From Pseudoxanthomonas sp. Root630 (GTDB lineage: Bacteria > Pseudomonadota > Gammaproteobacteria > Xanthomonadales > Xanthomonadaceae): a stretch of DNA of 64,000 nucleotides. A program made the position numbers and the translations under genes. Shown one piece after another: positions 45,028-54,926 of this stretch (positions are counted from its first letter, which is position 1; each line of letters begins with the position of its first letter). The notes below the pieces were generated by a model. The model searched no databases. It was given only the letters and a program-made list of their open reading frames with translations, and was not told where the DNA came from. Location of the stretch: the NCBI RefSeq assembly GCF_001427585.1, contig NZ_LMGY01000018.1, positions 1 through 64,000 of the forward strand. Direction: 5' to 3'.

Positions 45028-46035
45028 TCAGGCCTGGTAGAACGCGCGGTACCAATCGGCGAAACGGCGTACGCCCGTCTCGATCGGCGTGGAGGGTGAG
45101 TAGCCGGTATCGCGGCTCAGTGCCTCCACGTCCGCGTAGGTGTCGGGAACGTCGCCTGGTTGCAGCGGCAGCAGCCGCTTTTCCGCCTTGCGGCCCAGGC
45201 ACTCCTCGAGCACTTCGATGTAGCGCAGCAACGCCACCGGTTGGTGGTTGCCGATGTTGTAGACGCGGTAGGGCGCGAGCGAACTGGCCGGGGTCGGCGC
45301 CATGGGATCGTAGCTGGGGTCGGCACCGGGGACGCGGTCCAGGGTGCGGATCACGCCCTCGACGATGTCGTCGATGTAGGTGAAGTCGCGGGTGTGGTGC
45401 CCATGGTTGAAGACGTCGATCGGCTCGCCCGCGAGGATCTTCTTCGTGAACAGGAACAGCGCCATGTCCGGCCGGCCCCACGGCCCGTACACCGTGAAGA
45501 AGCGCAGGCCGGTGGTGGGCAGGTTGAACAGGTGGCTGTAGGTATGCGCCATCAGCTCGTTCGCCTTCTTGCTGGCGGCGTACAGGCTGACCGGGTGGTC
45601 GACGCTGTCCTCGACCGCGAACGGCAGCTTGCGGTTCGCGCCGTAGACCGAGCTGGACGAGGCGTAGACGAGGTGCTCGATGCCGCGGTGGCGGCAGGCC
45701 TCGAGGATGTTCAGGAAGCCGACGATATTGCTGTCGATGTAAGCGTGCGGATTCTCCAGCGAGTACCGGACGCCCGCCTGCGCGGCCAGGTTGACGACGC
45801 GCTGCGGCTTGAAGTCGTCGAACGCGGCCTCCAGCGCCGCGCGGTCCTCCAGCGAGGCGCGCACGAAGCTGAAGCCCTCCTTCGGCGTCAGCTTGGCGAG
45901 CCGCGCCTCCTTCAGGGTGGGGTCGTAATACGCGTTGAGGTTGTCGTAGCCCAGCACTTCATCGCCGCGGGCGAGCAGGCGCTCGCTGAGGTGGGAGCCG
46001 ATGAAGCCGGCGGCGCCGGTGACCAGTACGCGCAT
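45028..46035 (-). CDS. UDP-uronate 4-epimerase (SDR superfamily)
   Basis: The 335-residue extended SDR has the NAD-binding motif GAAGFIGSH (7-15), DNLNAYYDP typical of UDP-glucuronate epimerases, SSSSVYG and the YAASK catalytic Tyr/Lys pair. UDP-glucuronate 4-epimerases interconvert UDP-GlcA and UDP-GalA. It lies 26 nt after the UDP-sugar 6-dehydrogenase-type gene in the same direction, so the pair would make and epimerise a uronic acid sugar. If the dehydrogenase acts on UDP-GlcNAc, this enzyme could work on the N-acetylated uronate instead. Confidence 0.9.
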   Translation of the reverse strand: MRVLVTGAAGFIGSHLSERLLARGDEVLGYDNLNAYYDPTLKEARLAKLTPKEGFSFVRASLEDRAALEAAFDDFKPQRVVNLAAQAGVRYSLENPHAYIDSNIVGFLNILEACRHRGIEHLVYASSSSVYGANRKLPFAVEDSVDHPVSLYAASKKANELMAHTYSHLFNLPTTGLRFFTVYGPWGRPDMALFLFTKKILAGEPIDVFNHGHHTRDFTYIDDIVEGVIRTLDRVPGADPSYDPMAPTPASSLAPYRVYNIGNHQPVALLRYIEVLEECLGRKAEKRLLPLQPGDVPDTYADVEALSRDTGYSPSTPIETGVRRFADWYRAFYQA

Positions 46036-46060
46036 CAGGTACTCCTGGGGGAGGAAGGGG

Positions 46061-47350
46061 TTACAGGCAGTCGTCGACCGCGTGGCGGGGCAGCGCGCGC
46101 TTCACGTCGAAGACCACCGCGCCGGGCTTGCCGAATGCGCGGATGCCCTCGGCGCCACGCTCGCCGAACTGCCGGTGCGCGACGGCCAGGATCACCGCAT
46201 CGTACTGGCCGGCCTGCGGCTCCGCCACCAGGTCGAGCCCGTACTCGTGCTTCGCTTCTTCGGCGTTGACCCACGGGTCGTGCACGTCGACCTGCGCGTT
46301 GTAGCTGCGCAGTTCGGCCACGATGTCCACCACGCGCGTGTTGCGCACGTCCGGGCAGTTCTCCTTGAACGCCAGGCCCAGCACCAGCACCTTCGCGCCG
46401 GCCGTGGGCAGGTTGCGGCGGGCCATCAGCTTGGCCACCCGGCGCGCCACGTGGCTGCCCATGCCGTCATTGATGCGGCGGCCGGCCAGGATCACGTCGG
46501 GGTGGTAGCCGATCTGCTGCGCCTTGTGGGTCAGGTAGTACGGGTCCACGCCGATGCAGTGGCCGCCGACCAGGCCGGGACGGAACGGCAGGAAGTTCCA
46601 CTTGGTGCCCGCAGCCTCAAGCACCTCGTGCGTATCGATGCCGAGGCGGTGGAAGATCAGCGCCAGCTCGTTGATGAGCGCGATGTTGACGTCGCGCTGG
46701 GTGTTCTCGATGACCTTCGCCGCTTCCGCCACGCGGATGCTGCTGGCCTTGTGCGTGCCGGCGGTGATGATGCTGCCGTACAGCGCGTCCACGAAGTCGG
46801 CGACCTGCGGCGTGGAGCCGGAGGTGACTTTCATGATGGTCTCCAGGCGATGCTGCTTGTCGCCCGGGTTGATCCGTTCCGGGCTGTAGCCGGCATAGAA
46901 GTCCTGGTTGAACGTAAAGCCGGATTCGCGCTCGATGATCGGCACGCAGGCTTCTTCGGTCGCGCCCGGGTACACCGTCGATTCGAAGATCGCCACGCCG
47001 CCCTTGCCGATGGCGCGGCCTACGGCGCGGCTCGCGGACTCCAGCGGGCGCAGGTCCGGGCGCTTGTAGTCGTCGATCGGCGTGGGCACGGTGACGATGA
47101 AGACATTGCACGCGGCCAAGGCCGCCGGATCGTCGCTGAACTCAAGCTGCGGCGTGTCGCGCAACTCGTCGGCCGAGACTTCCAGCGTATGGTCGTGGTG
47201 CCCGCGCAGCTCTTCCACGCGCTTGCCGTTGATGTCGAACCCCAGCGTGGGGTACTTGCGGCCGAAGGCCACTGCCAGCGGCAGGCCGACATACCCCAAT
47301 CCAATCACGGCGATCCTGGTCTGATCCAGGGTGGGCAGTGGAGCGTTCAT
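46061..47350 (-). CDS. tviB: Nucleotide-sugar 6-dehydrogenase (TviB/WbpA type)
   Basis: The 429-residue protein has the Rossmann motif [10 protein letters not shown] (residues 15-24), and its catalytic cysteine is Cys265 in [15 protein letters not shown]. It oxidises the C6 hydroxyl of a UDP-sugar to a carboxylate using NAD+. The overall layout and the [15 protein letters not shown] segment match UDP-GlcNAc/GalNAc 6-dehydrogenases (TviB/WbpA) more than UDP-glucose dehydrogenase, as far as can be judged by eye. It starts the minus-strand export operon. UDP-glucose specificity is the alternative. Confidence 0.87.
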   Translation of the reverse strand: MNAPLPTLDQTRIAVIGLGYVGLPLAVAFGRKYPTLGFDINGKRVEELRGHHDHTLEVSADELRDTPQLEFSDDPAALAACNVFIVTVPTPIDDYKRPDLRPLESASRAVGRAIGKGGVAIFESTVYPGATEEACVPIIERESGFTFNQDFYAGYSPERINPGDKQHRLETIMKVTSGSTPQVADFVDALYGSIITAGTHKASSIRVAEAAKVIENTQRDVNIALINELALIFHRLGIDTHEVLEAAGTKWNFLPFRPGLVGGHCIGVDPYYLTHKAQQIGYHPDVILAGRRINDGMGSHVARRVAKLMARRNLPTAGAKVLVLGLAFKENCPDVRNTRVVDIVAELRSYNAQVDVHDPWVNAEEAKHEYGLDLVAEPQAGQYDAVILAVAHRQFGERGAEGIRAFGKPGAVVFDVKRALPRHAVDDCL

Positions 47351-47566
47351 CGATGTGGAGATCCCCTGTAGGTGTCGCTAGTCGAAGAGTCTATACGGTG
47401 GCACGTCGCAGACGTTCCGGGTCCGTGCCCCGTGTCTTGCCCATCAACGTCCAAACCGTCGAACGCAGGACATGCGGCCGCTCGTTGGCCTGATTGCGCC
47501 GCCACTTGCGTAACCCTCCAGTGATCGTCCACGGGAAGGGACGGCGACACGACCGGGGGAGTCGAG

Positions 47567-48583
47567 ATGCGGATCCTGTTGTGCGGTGGCGCAGGCTACA
47601 TCGGCGCGCATGCCTACGTGGTGCTCGTCGAGCGCGGCCACGAGGTGATCGTGGCCGACAACTTCAGCAACAGCTCGCCGGGCGTGCTCGGCCGCCTGCA
47701 GCAGATCACCGGACAACCTGTGCCGTTCCAGCCGCTGGACCTGCGCGACCGCGAGGCCGTGAGCGGGTTCTTCGGCCGCCAGCACTTCGATGCCGTGGTG
47801 CACTTCGCTGCGCTGAAGTCGGTGGGCGAATCCTGCGAGCGGCCCCTCGATTACTTCCACAACAACATCGGCGGCACGCTCAACCTCCTGCACGGTATGC
47901 AGCAGACCGGCGTGCGGCGCCTGGTGTTCAGCTCCTCCGCCACCGTCTACGGCGACCCCGCCAGCGTGCCGGTGCGCGAGGATGCGCGCCTGCAGGTCAC
48001 CAACCCGTACGGGCGCACCAAGCTGGTCATGGAGGAGCTCATCGGCGACCTCTGCCTGAGCGATCCGGATTTCCATGCGGTCAACCTGCGCTACTTCAAT
48101 CCGGCGGGCGCGCATGCGTCGGGACTGATCGGCGAAGACCCCGGTGGCGTGCCCAACAACCTGATGCCCTACATCTGCCAGGTGGCGGTGGGCCGGCGCG
48201 AGCGCCTGAGCGTGTTCGGCGGCGACTGGCCCACGCTGGACGGCACCGGCGTGCGCGACTACATCCACGTGATGGACCTGGCCCGCGCGCATGCCGACGC
48301 GCTGGACTTCGTCGCACGCGAGCGGCGCAACCTCACCGTCAACCTGGGCACCGGCCACGGCATCAGTGTGCTGCAACTCGTGAAGGCGTTCGCGGACGCA
48401 GCCGCGCGCGACATCCCCTACCAGGTGGTCGCCCGTCGCCCTGGCGATGTCGCCGAGGTGTACGCCGATCCCTCGCTCGCGCACCGCATGCTGGGCTGGC
48501 GCGCCGAGCTGGGCGTGGAGGCCATGTGCCGGGACGCGTGGCGCTGGCAGTCGTTGAATCCGCAGGGCTATCCCGCCGCCTGA
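47567..48583 (+). CDS. galE: UDP-glucose/UDP-GlcNAc 4-epimerase
   Basis: The 338-residue SDR has the N-terminal GGAGYIGAH (8-16; the usual S before H is A), SSSATVYG and the YGRTK catalytic pair, with the NLGTGHG and RYFNPAGAH blocks of GalE. It interconverts UDP-glucose and UDP-galactose or their N-acetyl forms. GGGGGAG lies 7 nt before ATG 47567. It is divergent from the tviB-like gene, sharing a 216-nt upstream region (47351-47566). It ends the EPS locus on the right. Confidence 0.93.
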   Translation: MRILLCGGAGYIGAHAYVVLVERGHEVIVADNFSNSSPGVLGRLQQITGQPVPFQPLDLRDREAVSGFFGRQHFDAVVHFAALKSVGESCERPLDYFHNNIGGTLNLLHGMQQTGVRRLVFSSSATVYGDPASVPVREDARLQVTNPYGRTKLVMEELIGDLCLSDPDFHAVNLRYFNPAGAHASGLIGEDPGGVPNNLMPYICQVAVGRRERLSVFGGDWPTLDGTGVRDYIHVMDLARAHADALDFVARERRNLTVNLGTGHGISVLQLVKAFADAAARDIPYQVVARRPGDVAEVYADPSLAHRMLGWRAELGVEAMCRDAWRWQSLNPQGYPAA

Positions 48584-48615
48584 GCGCGACGATGTGATCG
48601 GGTTGGCATAACGCG

Positions 48616-48638
48616 GCCTGCGACCTGGCGTCGCAGGC
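48616..48638 (+). terminator. Hairpin after galE, possible terminator
   Basis: A perfect 9-bp stem (GCCTGCGAC, 616-624, with GTCGCAGGC, 630-638) has a 5-nt loop. No T run follows, so termination would be Rho-assisted or weak. It sits 33 nt after the galE stop. Confidence 0.4.
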
Positions 48639-48719
48639 TGGTGCGGGGGGCGTGATTGGCCGAAAATCCGGCCACCCCGTCACCCTTGGATTCGCTTGCC
48701 CATCGACGCCGCGCGCGAC

Positions 48720-49751
48720 ATGGCGGAACAGAACCGCTCACGCTACGGCCTGCGCATGTACCGCATGCGTGCGCTGGGGTTGGGGCTGGGAGGGCTCTGC
48801 GTTGCGGCCGTGCTGTGGGAGCACGGTGCCCCGCCGGCCCTGTGGGTGCTGCTGGCGGCCAACGCGTTCCTCTGGCCGCATTTCGCCTACCTGCGGGTGA
48901 ATGCCCACCGGGACGAGCCGCTGCAGGCCGAATTCCAGAACCTGACCTTCGATGCGGCGATGGGCGGTTTCTGGATCGCGGCCATGCAGTTCGATGCGCT
49001 GCCCAGCATGCTGCTGGCGGTGATGCTCACGATGGACAAGATCATCATCGGCGGGGGCCGCTTCGCCCAGCGCACGCTGGGTGCGATGGCGCTGACATGC
49101 CTGGCGGCCAGCGCCGCAGGGGGATTCGCGTTCGATCCCTACACCAGCTATCCGGTCGTGCTGGCGTGCCTGCCTTTCCTGGCGATCTATCCGATGGCGA
49201 TCAGCGTGGCCACCCACTCGTTGTCGCGCAAGGCCCGGCAACAGAAGGACCTGCTGGAAAAGATGGCGCGCTTCGATGCCGCGACCGGCCTGATGAACCG
49301 CCAGCAGTGGCTGCATGCGGCCACCAGCGAGCTGCAGCGCTACCACCGGCTGACGCGTCCAGCCGTGCTGGTGCTGATCGACATCGACCGCTTCAAGGAC
49401 ATCAACGACGGGTACGGGCACACCATCGGCGACGAAGTGGTGGAGGAATTCGCGCGGTTGCTGAAGGCGTGCCTGCGCGATACCGACACGGGGGGGCGGT
49501 ATGGCGGCGACGAATTCGGCATCGTCATGCCGAACACGCGCTGGGAAGAAGCGATCGTGGCCGCGGAGCGCCTGCGCCGGCAGGTGGCGGCGTACTCCTT
49601 TTCCGCGCGCGGCCTGCGCTGCACGGTCAGCATCGGCCTGTCGGAGCCGCATCCGGGCATCGCATCGGTGTCGGACTGGATCAACAGCGCGGACGGTGCG
49701 CTCTATCGTGCGAAGGCACAGGGCCGCGACTGCATCGTCGTGGGCTGCTGA
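48720..49751 (+). CDS. MASE2-GGDEF diguanylate cyclase (DgcC/AdrA-like)
   Basis: The 343-residue protein has a MASE2 membrane sensor (about residues 15-165, several helices, with LWPHFAY and PSMLLAVMLTMDK blocks close to E. coli DgcC). The C-terminal GGDEF domain has an intact YGGDEF active site near residue 262. An RxxD inhibitory site (RDTD) lies five residues upstream, so product inhibition by c-di-GMP is likely. E. coli DgcC activates cellulose synthesis, so a role in controlling the adjacent EPS locus is plausible. TTG 48696 is an alternative start; ATG 48720 is used here although no strong ribosome site is visible for either. Confidence 0.9.
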   Translation: MAEQNRSRYGLRMYRMRALGLGLGGLCVAAVLWEHGAPPALWVLLAANAFLWPHFAYLRVNAHRDEPLQAEFQNLTFDAAMGGFWIAAMQFDALPSMLLAVMLTMDKIIIGGGRFAQRTLGAMALTCLAASAAGGFAFDPYTSYPVVLACLPFLAIYPMAISVATHSLSRKARQQKDLLEKMARFDAATGLMNRQQWLHAATSELQRYHRLTRPAVLVLIDIDRFKDINDGYGHTIGDEVVEEFARLLKACLRDTDTGGRYGGDEFGIVMPNTRWEEAIVAAERLRRQVAAYSFSARGLRCTVSIGLSEPHPGIASVSDWINSADGALYRAKAQGRDCIVVGC

Positions 49752-49759
49752 GCGCGCCT

Positions 49760-50607
49760 TCAGGCGAGCAGCGCGTCCACCACCGCCTGCGGCTGCTTCA
49801 TCCAGGCGAAGTGATCGGCGCGCGTACCGAGGGCGGCGTGGTGCAGCACCTCGATGCGTGAGGGAGCCTCCGGCATCTTCGCCATCAAGGCGCGCAGCGA
49901 GCTTTCCGGCGCCAGCCAGTCGTCGTCGAACAGCACACCGTGCACCGGAACGCGGACCTGGCGCATGCCGTCCTCCAGATCCTGTGGCCAGCCGGCCGCG
50001 CGGTAACGTCCGCTGAGGCCGACCCGGGCCCAGTCGCGGATCAGCCCGCGCGCCTCGTCGCCACCGAAACCCAGTTGGCGGCCGGGCAGGGCGCCGCACG
50101 CATGCGCCAGCCACGGCGCGAACTGGTAGAAGAACGGAAGCGCATGGCCGCGAAGTCCGGGGAACGTACGCCAGTACGGCGTGCCGCTGCCGACCAGCCA
50201 GAGCCGGTCGAAGGCCGCCGGCTCGGCGCCGAGGTGGCAGGCGGCCAGTTGCCCACCGAGGCTGTGGCCGCCGATCAGGTGCGGCAGGCCGGGCAGGCGC
50301 CGTTGCACGTCGGCGTGGCTCAGCGGCAGATCGGTGCCGAGCAGTTCGCGGTAGCCCCAGTCGTGCCGGCGGCCCGCGCGCAGCGTGCTGCTGCCGTTGC
50401 CGCGCCATTCGTGCACGAACACCGCCATGCCGCGTGCCGCCAGCATGTCCGCGAACGGCAGGTAGTGGCGCGCCGCCACGCCCAGCGCGGGAATCCACAG
50501 CAGCGCGGACGTGGCGGCGGCGGGAATGCGCGCGAGCAAGGTATAGCCGTGCCCGTCCTGCGACCGCAGCGGAATCTCCAGCGGTGCGATGTCGATGGCG
50601 AACGTGT

Positions 50608-50611
<4 letters not shown>
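49760..50611 (-). CDS. Alpha/beta hydrolase
   Basis: The 283-residue protein has the alpha/beta-hydrolase nucleophile elbow GHSLGG near residue 108, an early VHEWRGNGSS oxyanion-type region and a C-terminal catalytic His near TRADHFAW. It looks cytoplasmic. The start overlaps the thiD stop (ATGA), suggesting co-translation with thiD. The substrate, an ester or similar small molecule, is unknown. This type is often annotated only as a serine aminopeptidase S33 or hydrolase. Confidence 0.83.
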
Positions 50612-51417
<806 letters not shown>

Positions 51418-51451
51418 GCGGGGATTGTGCCACCGCATTGCCGTGCCTGGC

Positions 51452-52132
51452 CTAGGTGCCGGCGACCGATCCTCGCTGTTGCCATTGCCGATAGGCCACG
51501 TACCCCGTGCCGGTCAGGCCCGTCAGCAGGGCGGGGGCCAGCAGGGCGTCGTAGCCGAACTGCCGGTACAGCAGCGCACCCAGCACGCCGCCGCCAAGGA
51601 AGCCGCTGATGATCAGTCCGCTGAGCGTCAGCCGCCGCACCTGCAGCGGCATGCCACGCAGCAGGTGGCCGAGGCCGATGCCGAGATCGGTGAACATCCC
51701 GCTGAGGTGCGTGGTACGCACCGCCGCACCGCTGTAGGTGGTGACCATCGCGTTCTGCAGGCCGCAGGCGACGGCGGCCAGCAATGCGCCCCAGATCTGC
51801 TCCTGCTTGAACAACGGAATCGCCACCAATAGCAGCAGTGCCTCCAGCGCGAGCGCCGCGCCGTAGCGGCGCCCGAGCTTGAGCGTCTGCTCCTGGATGA
51901 TCAGTCCGCTGAGCATGGCGCCCAGGCAGAACGCGATCAGCATGCCCCACAGGTGCGCCACCGCGCGCAGGTTGCCCTGCGCGAGCGCTGCCCCGAGCAG
52001 GCTGGTGGTACCGGTCAGGTGGCTGACCGCCTGGTGCTCGAAGCCCAGGTAGCCGATGACGTTGACCATCCCCGCCACGCAGGCCAGCGCAACCGCACCG
52101 ATCCAGACCCAGCGGGGAAGGTGGAGGCCCAT
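51452..52132 (-). CDS. DUF1275/YoaK-family membrane protein
   Basis: The 226-residue polytopic protein has about six helices. The family signature is visible as GMVNVIGYLGFEHQAVSHLTG (split across residues 21-41), and GLQNAMVTTYSGAAVRTTHLSG follows. Family members (YoaK) have no firmly established function; a transporter-like fold has been suggested. It lies 34 nt before thiD and 15 nt after the PhoH-like stop in the same direction. A regulatory link to either is not indicated. Confidence 0.87.
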   Translation of the reverse strand: MGLHLPRWVWIGAVALACVAGMVNVIGYLGFEHQAVSHLTGTTSLLGAALAQGNLRAVAHLWGMLIAFCLGAMLSGLIIQEQTLKLGRRYGAALALEALLLLVAIPLFKQEQIWGALLAAVACGLQNAMVTTYSGAAVRTTHLSGMFTDLGIGLGHLLRGMPLQVRRLTLSGLIISGFLGGGVLGALLYRQFGYDALLAPALLTGLTGTGYVAYRQWQQRGSVAGT

Positions 52133-52147
52133 GCCGTCGCCGACCGG

Positions 52148-53545
52148 CTACAGCACTTCCGACGCGTAGTCCGCCAGGCGCGAGCGCTCGCCACGCCGCA
52201 GCGTGATGTGCGCGCTGTGCGCCCAGTTCTTGAAGCGGTCCACCGCGTAGGTCAGGCCTGATGTCGTTTCCGTCAGGTAGGGCGTGTCGATCTGCTCCAC
52301 GTTGCCCAGGCAGACGATCTTGGTGCCCGGGCCGGCGCGGGTGATCAGCGTCTTCATCTGCTTCGGCGTGAGGTTCTGCGCTTCATCGAGGATCAGGTAG
52401 CGGCTCAGGAACGTGCGGCCGCGCATGAAGTTCATCGAGCGGATCTTGATGCGGCTGGCCAGCAGGTCGTTGGTCGCCGCACGCCCCCATGCGCCGCCTT
52501 CCTGGTTGTGCGTCAGCACTTCCAGGTTGTCGGTCAGCGCGCCCATCCACGGCGTCATCTTTTCCTCCTCCGTGCCGGGCAGGAAGCCGATGTCCTCGCC
52601 CACGCTAACGGTGGCGCGGGTCATGATGATTTCCCGGTAGCGTTGCTGGTCCATCGTCTGCGCCAGGCCGGCCGCCAGTGCGAGCAGCGTCTTGCCGGTG
52701 CCGGCGGTGCCGAGCAGGGTGACGAAGTCGACTTCCGGGTCCATCAGCGCATTGAGCGCGAAGTTCTGCTCGCGGTTGCGCGCGTTGATGCCCCACACCG
52801 CGTGCTGGCTGTGACGGAAGTCGTCGACGATCTGCAGCGTCGCCTTGTCGCCTTCCACCTTGCTGACGCGGAATTCGGACTCGTCGTCGCCGGGCAGGTA
52901 GAGGAACTGGTTGGGATACCAGCCCGCGTCCTTCTCCATCATCACTTCGTAGTAGGTGCGCCCCTTGTCGGTCCACGAGCGCAGGTCCTTGCCGTAGCGC
53001 TGCCAGAAGTCCTCGGGCAGCGGATCCGCGCCGGTGTACAGCAGGCTGAAATCGTCCAGCGCGCGATCGTTCTCGTAGTCCTCCGACACGATGCCGGCGA
53101 TCGCCGCCTTGATGCGCAGGTTGATGTCCTTGGAGACGAACACCACCGGGATCTCCGGCTCCTGTTCCTTCAGCGCGAGGATGGCGCCCAGGATGGCGTT
53201 GTCCGGGATGACCGCACCGAAGCTCTTGCCGGCTTCGAAGTGGCTGGTCTGGAACCGCAGCAGGCCTGCGCTCTGCGAGCCCCGCAATTGCAGGCTGTTC
53301 GGCTGCACCAGCGGGATGCCGGCAGCCACATTGTCCAGGCCGGAGGCCTCGACGAGTTCATTGAGGAAGCGGCTGACCTGCCGCGCGTTGCGGCTCGCTT
53401 CGGACGTGCCTTTCTTGCCGTTGTCCAGCTCCTCGATCACCTGCATCGGCAGGTAGACATCGTGCTCCTCGAACTTGAACAGCGCGGTGGGGTCGTGCAT
53501 CAGCACGTTGGTGTCCAACACATAGATACGCTTGCTACGGGTCAT
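52148..53545 (-). CDS. PIN-PhoH fusion protein (PhoH2/YlaK-like)
   Basis: The 465-residue protein combines an N-terminal PIN RNase-like domain (YVLDTNVLMHDP near residues 8-19, with later acidic residues) and a C-terminal PhoH ATPase. Walker A is GTAGTGKT near residue 282, and LILDEAQNLTPKQMKTLITRAG is the Walker B/helicase-type block, split here. PhoH2 proteins are described as ATP-dependent RNA-unwinding RNases. A GAGG site precedes ATG 53545. Its operon partners are unclear; the peroxiredoxin gene upstream is 130 nt away. Confidence 0.92.
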   Translation of the reverse strand: MTRSKRIYVLDTNVLMHDPTALFKFEEHDVYLPMQVIEELDNGKKGTSEASRNARQVSRFLNELVEASGLDNVAAGIPLVQPNSLQLRGSQSAGLLRFQTSHFEAGKSFGAVIPDNAILGAILALKEQEPEIPVVFVSKDINLRIKAAIAGIVSEDYENDRALDDFSLLYTGADPLPEDFWQRYGKDLRSWTDKGRTYYEVMMEKDAGWYPNQFLYLPGDDESEFRVSKVEGDKATLQIVDDFRHSQHAVWGINARNREQNFALNALMDPEVDFVTLLGTAGTGKTLLALAAGLAQTMDQQRYREIIMTRATVSVGEDIGFLPGTEEEKMTPWMGALTDNLEVLTHNQEGGAWGRAATNDLLASRIKIRSMNFMRGRTFLSRYLILDEAQNLTPKQMKTLITRAGPGTKIVCLGNVEQIDTPYLTETTSGLTYAVDRFKNWAHSAHITLRRGERSRLADYASEVL

Positions 53546-53675
53546 TCAGGCAACCTCATGGAGGAAGATGTGTGAACACATGACGCAACAACGATCGCCG
53601 CGGAAACGCGCACAGCAGCGCGCCACCATGACCCGCCGCGGCGCGGGATGGTGGTCGGGGTGGAAGAGGATTTGG

Positions 53676-54182
53676 TCACTGGGCTTGGTGGGCCTTCAGG
53701 GCTTCCAGCACGGCCTCGGCATGGCCGGGCACCTTCACGCCGCGCCATTCCTGCGCGATGCGGCCATCGGGCGAGATCAGGAAGGTGCTGCGCACCACGC
53801 CCAGCACCTTGCGGCCGTACATGTTCTTTTCGTGGATGACGTCGAAGGCCTGGCAGAGCTTTTCGTCGGCATCGCTGACCAGGGCGAACTTGAAGCCCTG
53901 CTTGGCGCAGAAGTTGTCGTGCGATTTCACCGAGTCGCGCGAGACGCCCAGTACGGTGGCGTCGAGCTTCTTGAACTTCGGCAGCAGCGCATTGAAGTCC
54001 AGGCCCTCGGTGGTGCAGCCGGGCGTGCTGTCCTTCGGGTAGAAGTACAACACCAGCCATTGGCCGGCGTAGTCGGCGAGGGTGGTAGCGCCCGCGGCAG
54101 ACGGGGAATGTTCGCCGCCGGACAACGCCAGCGGCAGTTTCAATGTCGACTTGGGCAGAGCGTTCGCGCTTTTCGCCGTCAT
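53676..54182 (-). CDS. bcp: Peroxiredoxin Q/bacterioferritin-comigratory protein (Bcp)
   Basis: The 168-residue thioredoxin-fold protein has the peroxidatic Cys56 in DSTPGCTTEG. E. coli Bcp has a second Cys five residues later; here that position is Leu, and the only candidate resolving Cys is Cys92 (NFCAK). That 36-residue spacing matches the Cys48-Cys84 pair known for Xanthomonas PrxQ. It reduces hydrogen peroxide and organic peroxides using thioredoxin. It follows gcvR by 2 nt, the order also seen in E. coli. Confidence 0.93.
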   Translation of the reverse strand: MTAKSANALPKSTLKLPLALSGGEHSPSAAGATTLADYAGQWLVLYFYPKDSTPGCTTEGLDFNALLPKFKKLDATVLGVSRDSVKSHDNFCAKQGFKFALVSDADEKLCQAFDVIHEKNMYGRKVLGVVRSTFLISPDGRIAQEWRGVKVPGHAEAVLEALKAHQAQ

Positions 54183-54184
54183 CG

Positions 54185-54760
54185 TCAGAACTTCATCGGG
54201 TCCATGATCGCGTCCAGGTTGAGGTGGTCGCAGAATTCAAGGAAATCGTCGCGCAATGCGGCGATGTGCATGTTGGCGGGCACGCCGATCGTCACCTGCG
54301 CCGAGAACATCTCCGCGCCGGTCTGCATCGCGCGGTAGCGCGTGCTCTGCAGGTTCTCGATCGTGATGCCCTGGCGGTCGAAGAAGTCGGCCAGCTGGAA
54401 CAGGATGCCGGGCTTGTCCGCGGCGACCACTTCTACGATGTACGGCAACAGGTTGGATTGCACCACCTTCGGGCCGGTGCGGTAGAAGACCAGCTTCAGG
54501 CCCTCGTCGCGCTCCAGGCGCGACAGCATGGCTTCCAGCTTCGCCACCGCGTCCCAGGAACCGGTGGCCAGCGCCGTCACCGAAACGTCGCGGCCCACCG
54601 TCGCCAGGCGCGCGTCCACCAGATTGCAGCCGCTGTCGGCGATCCGGCGCGTCACCGACAGAAGCGGCGACTCCGGATGCGTCGTATAGGCGGTAATCAG
54701 GAGATGGTTTTCGGTCGGCGAAGGCCGGGGCGTGGAATCGGTCAAAGGAGCTTCCGGCAT
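54185..54760 (-). CDS. gcvR: Glycine cleavage system transcriptional repressor GcvR
   Basis: The 191-residue protein has two ACT domains: [22 protein letters not shown] from about residue 19 and, after the middle, [22 protein letters not shown] at about residue 110, each shown in part. GcvR binds glycine and modulates GcvA in E. coli. ATG 54760 is used; the frame could extend 28 codons upstream but that segment is unlike the family. It is divergent from dapA with a 166-nt intergenic region and lies 2 nt before bcp, reproducing the gammaproteobacterial dapA/gcvR-bcp order. No GcvA binding site can be identified. Confidence 0.92.
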   Translation of the reverse strand: MPEAPLTDSTPRPSPTENHLLITAYTTHPESPLLSVTRRIADSGCNLVDARLATVGRDVSVTALATGSWDAVAKLEAMLSRLERDEGLKLVFYRTGPKVVQSNLLPYIVEVVAADKPGILFQLADFFDRQGITIENLQSTRYRAMQTGAEMFSAQVTIGVPANMHIAALRDDFLEFCDHLNLDAIMDPMKF

Positions 54761-54926
54761 TGCGGTCTGGCTGAATGGCAGCCGGGCCAGGGCCCGGCGA
54801 CGCTGGCAGCATACTTGCCCGCCCTTTGAGCCCGCAAGTAACATGCGGCGGACATTGCGGGCGTGCCGGGATAACCGCGCTTACTTGCGCCGCCGGGCGC
54901 CCGGATCCTCCCACCGAGAACCTCCT

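Noticed and set aside
47351-47566. GGAACG plus TATAGA as a sigma-E-type promoter for tviB
   Set aside because: The -10 part does not fit the sigma-E consensus and the spacing is uncertain.
53569-53582. ATGTGT-GA-ACACAT dyad before the phoH-like gene, as a CRP/Clp site
   Set aside because: It does not fit the TGTGA-N6-TCACA spacing, so it was not called.
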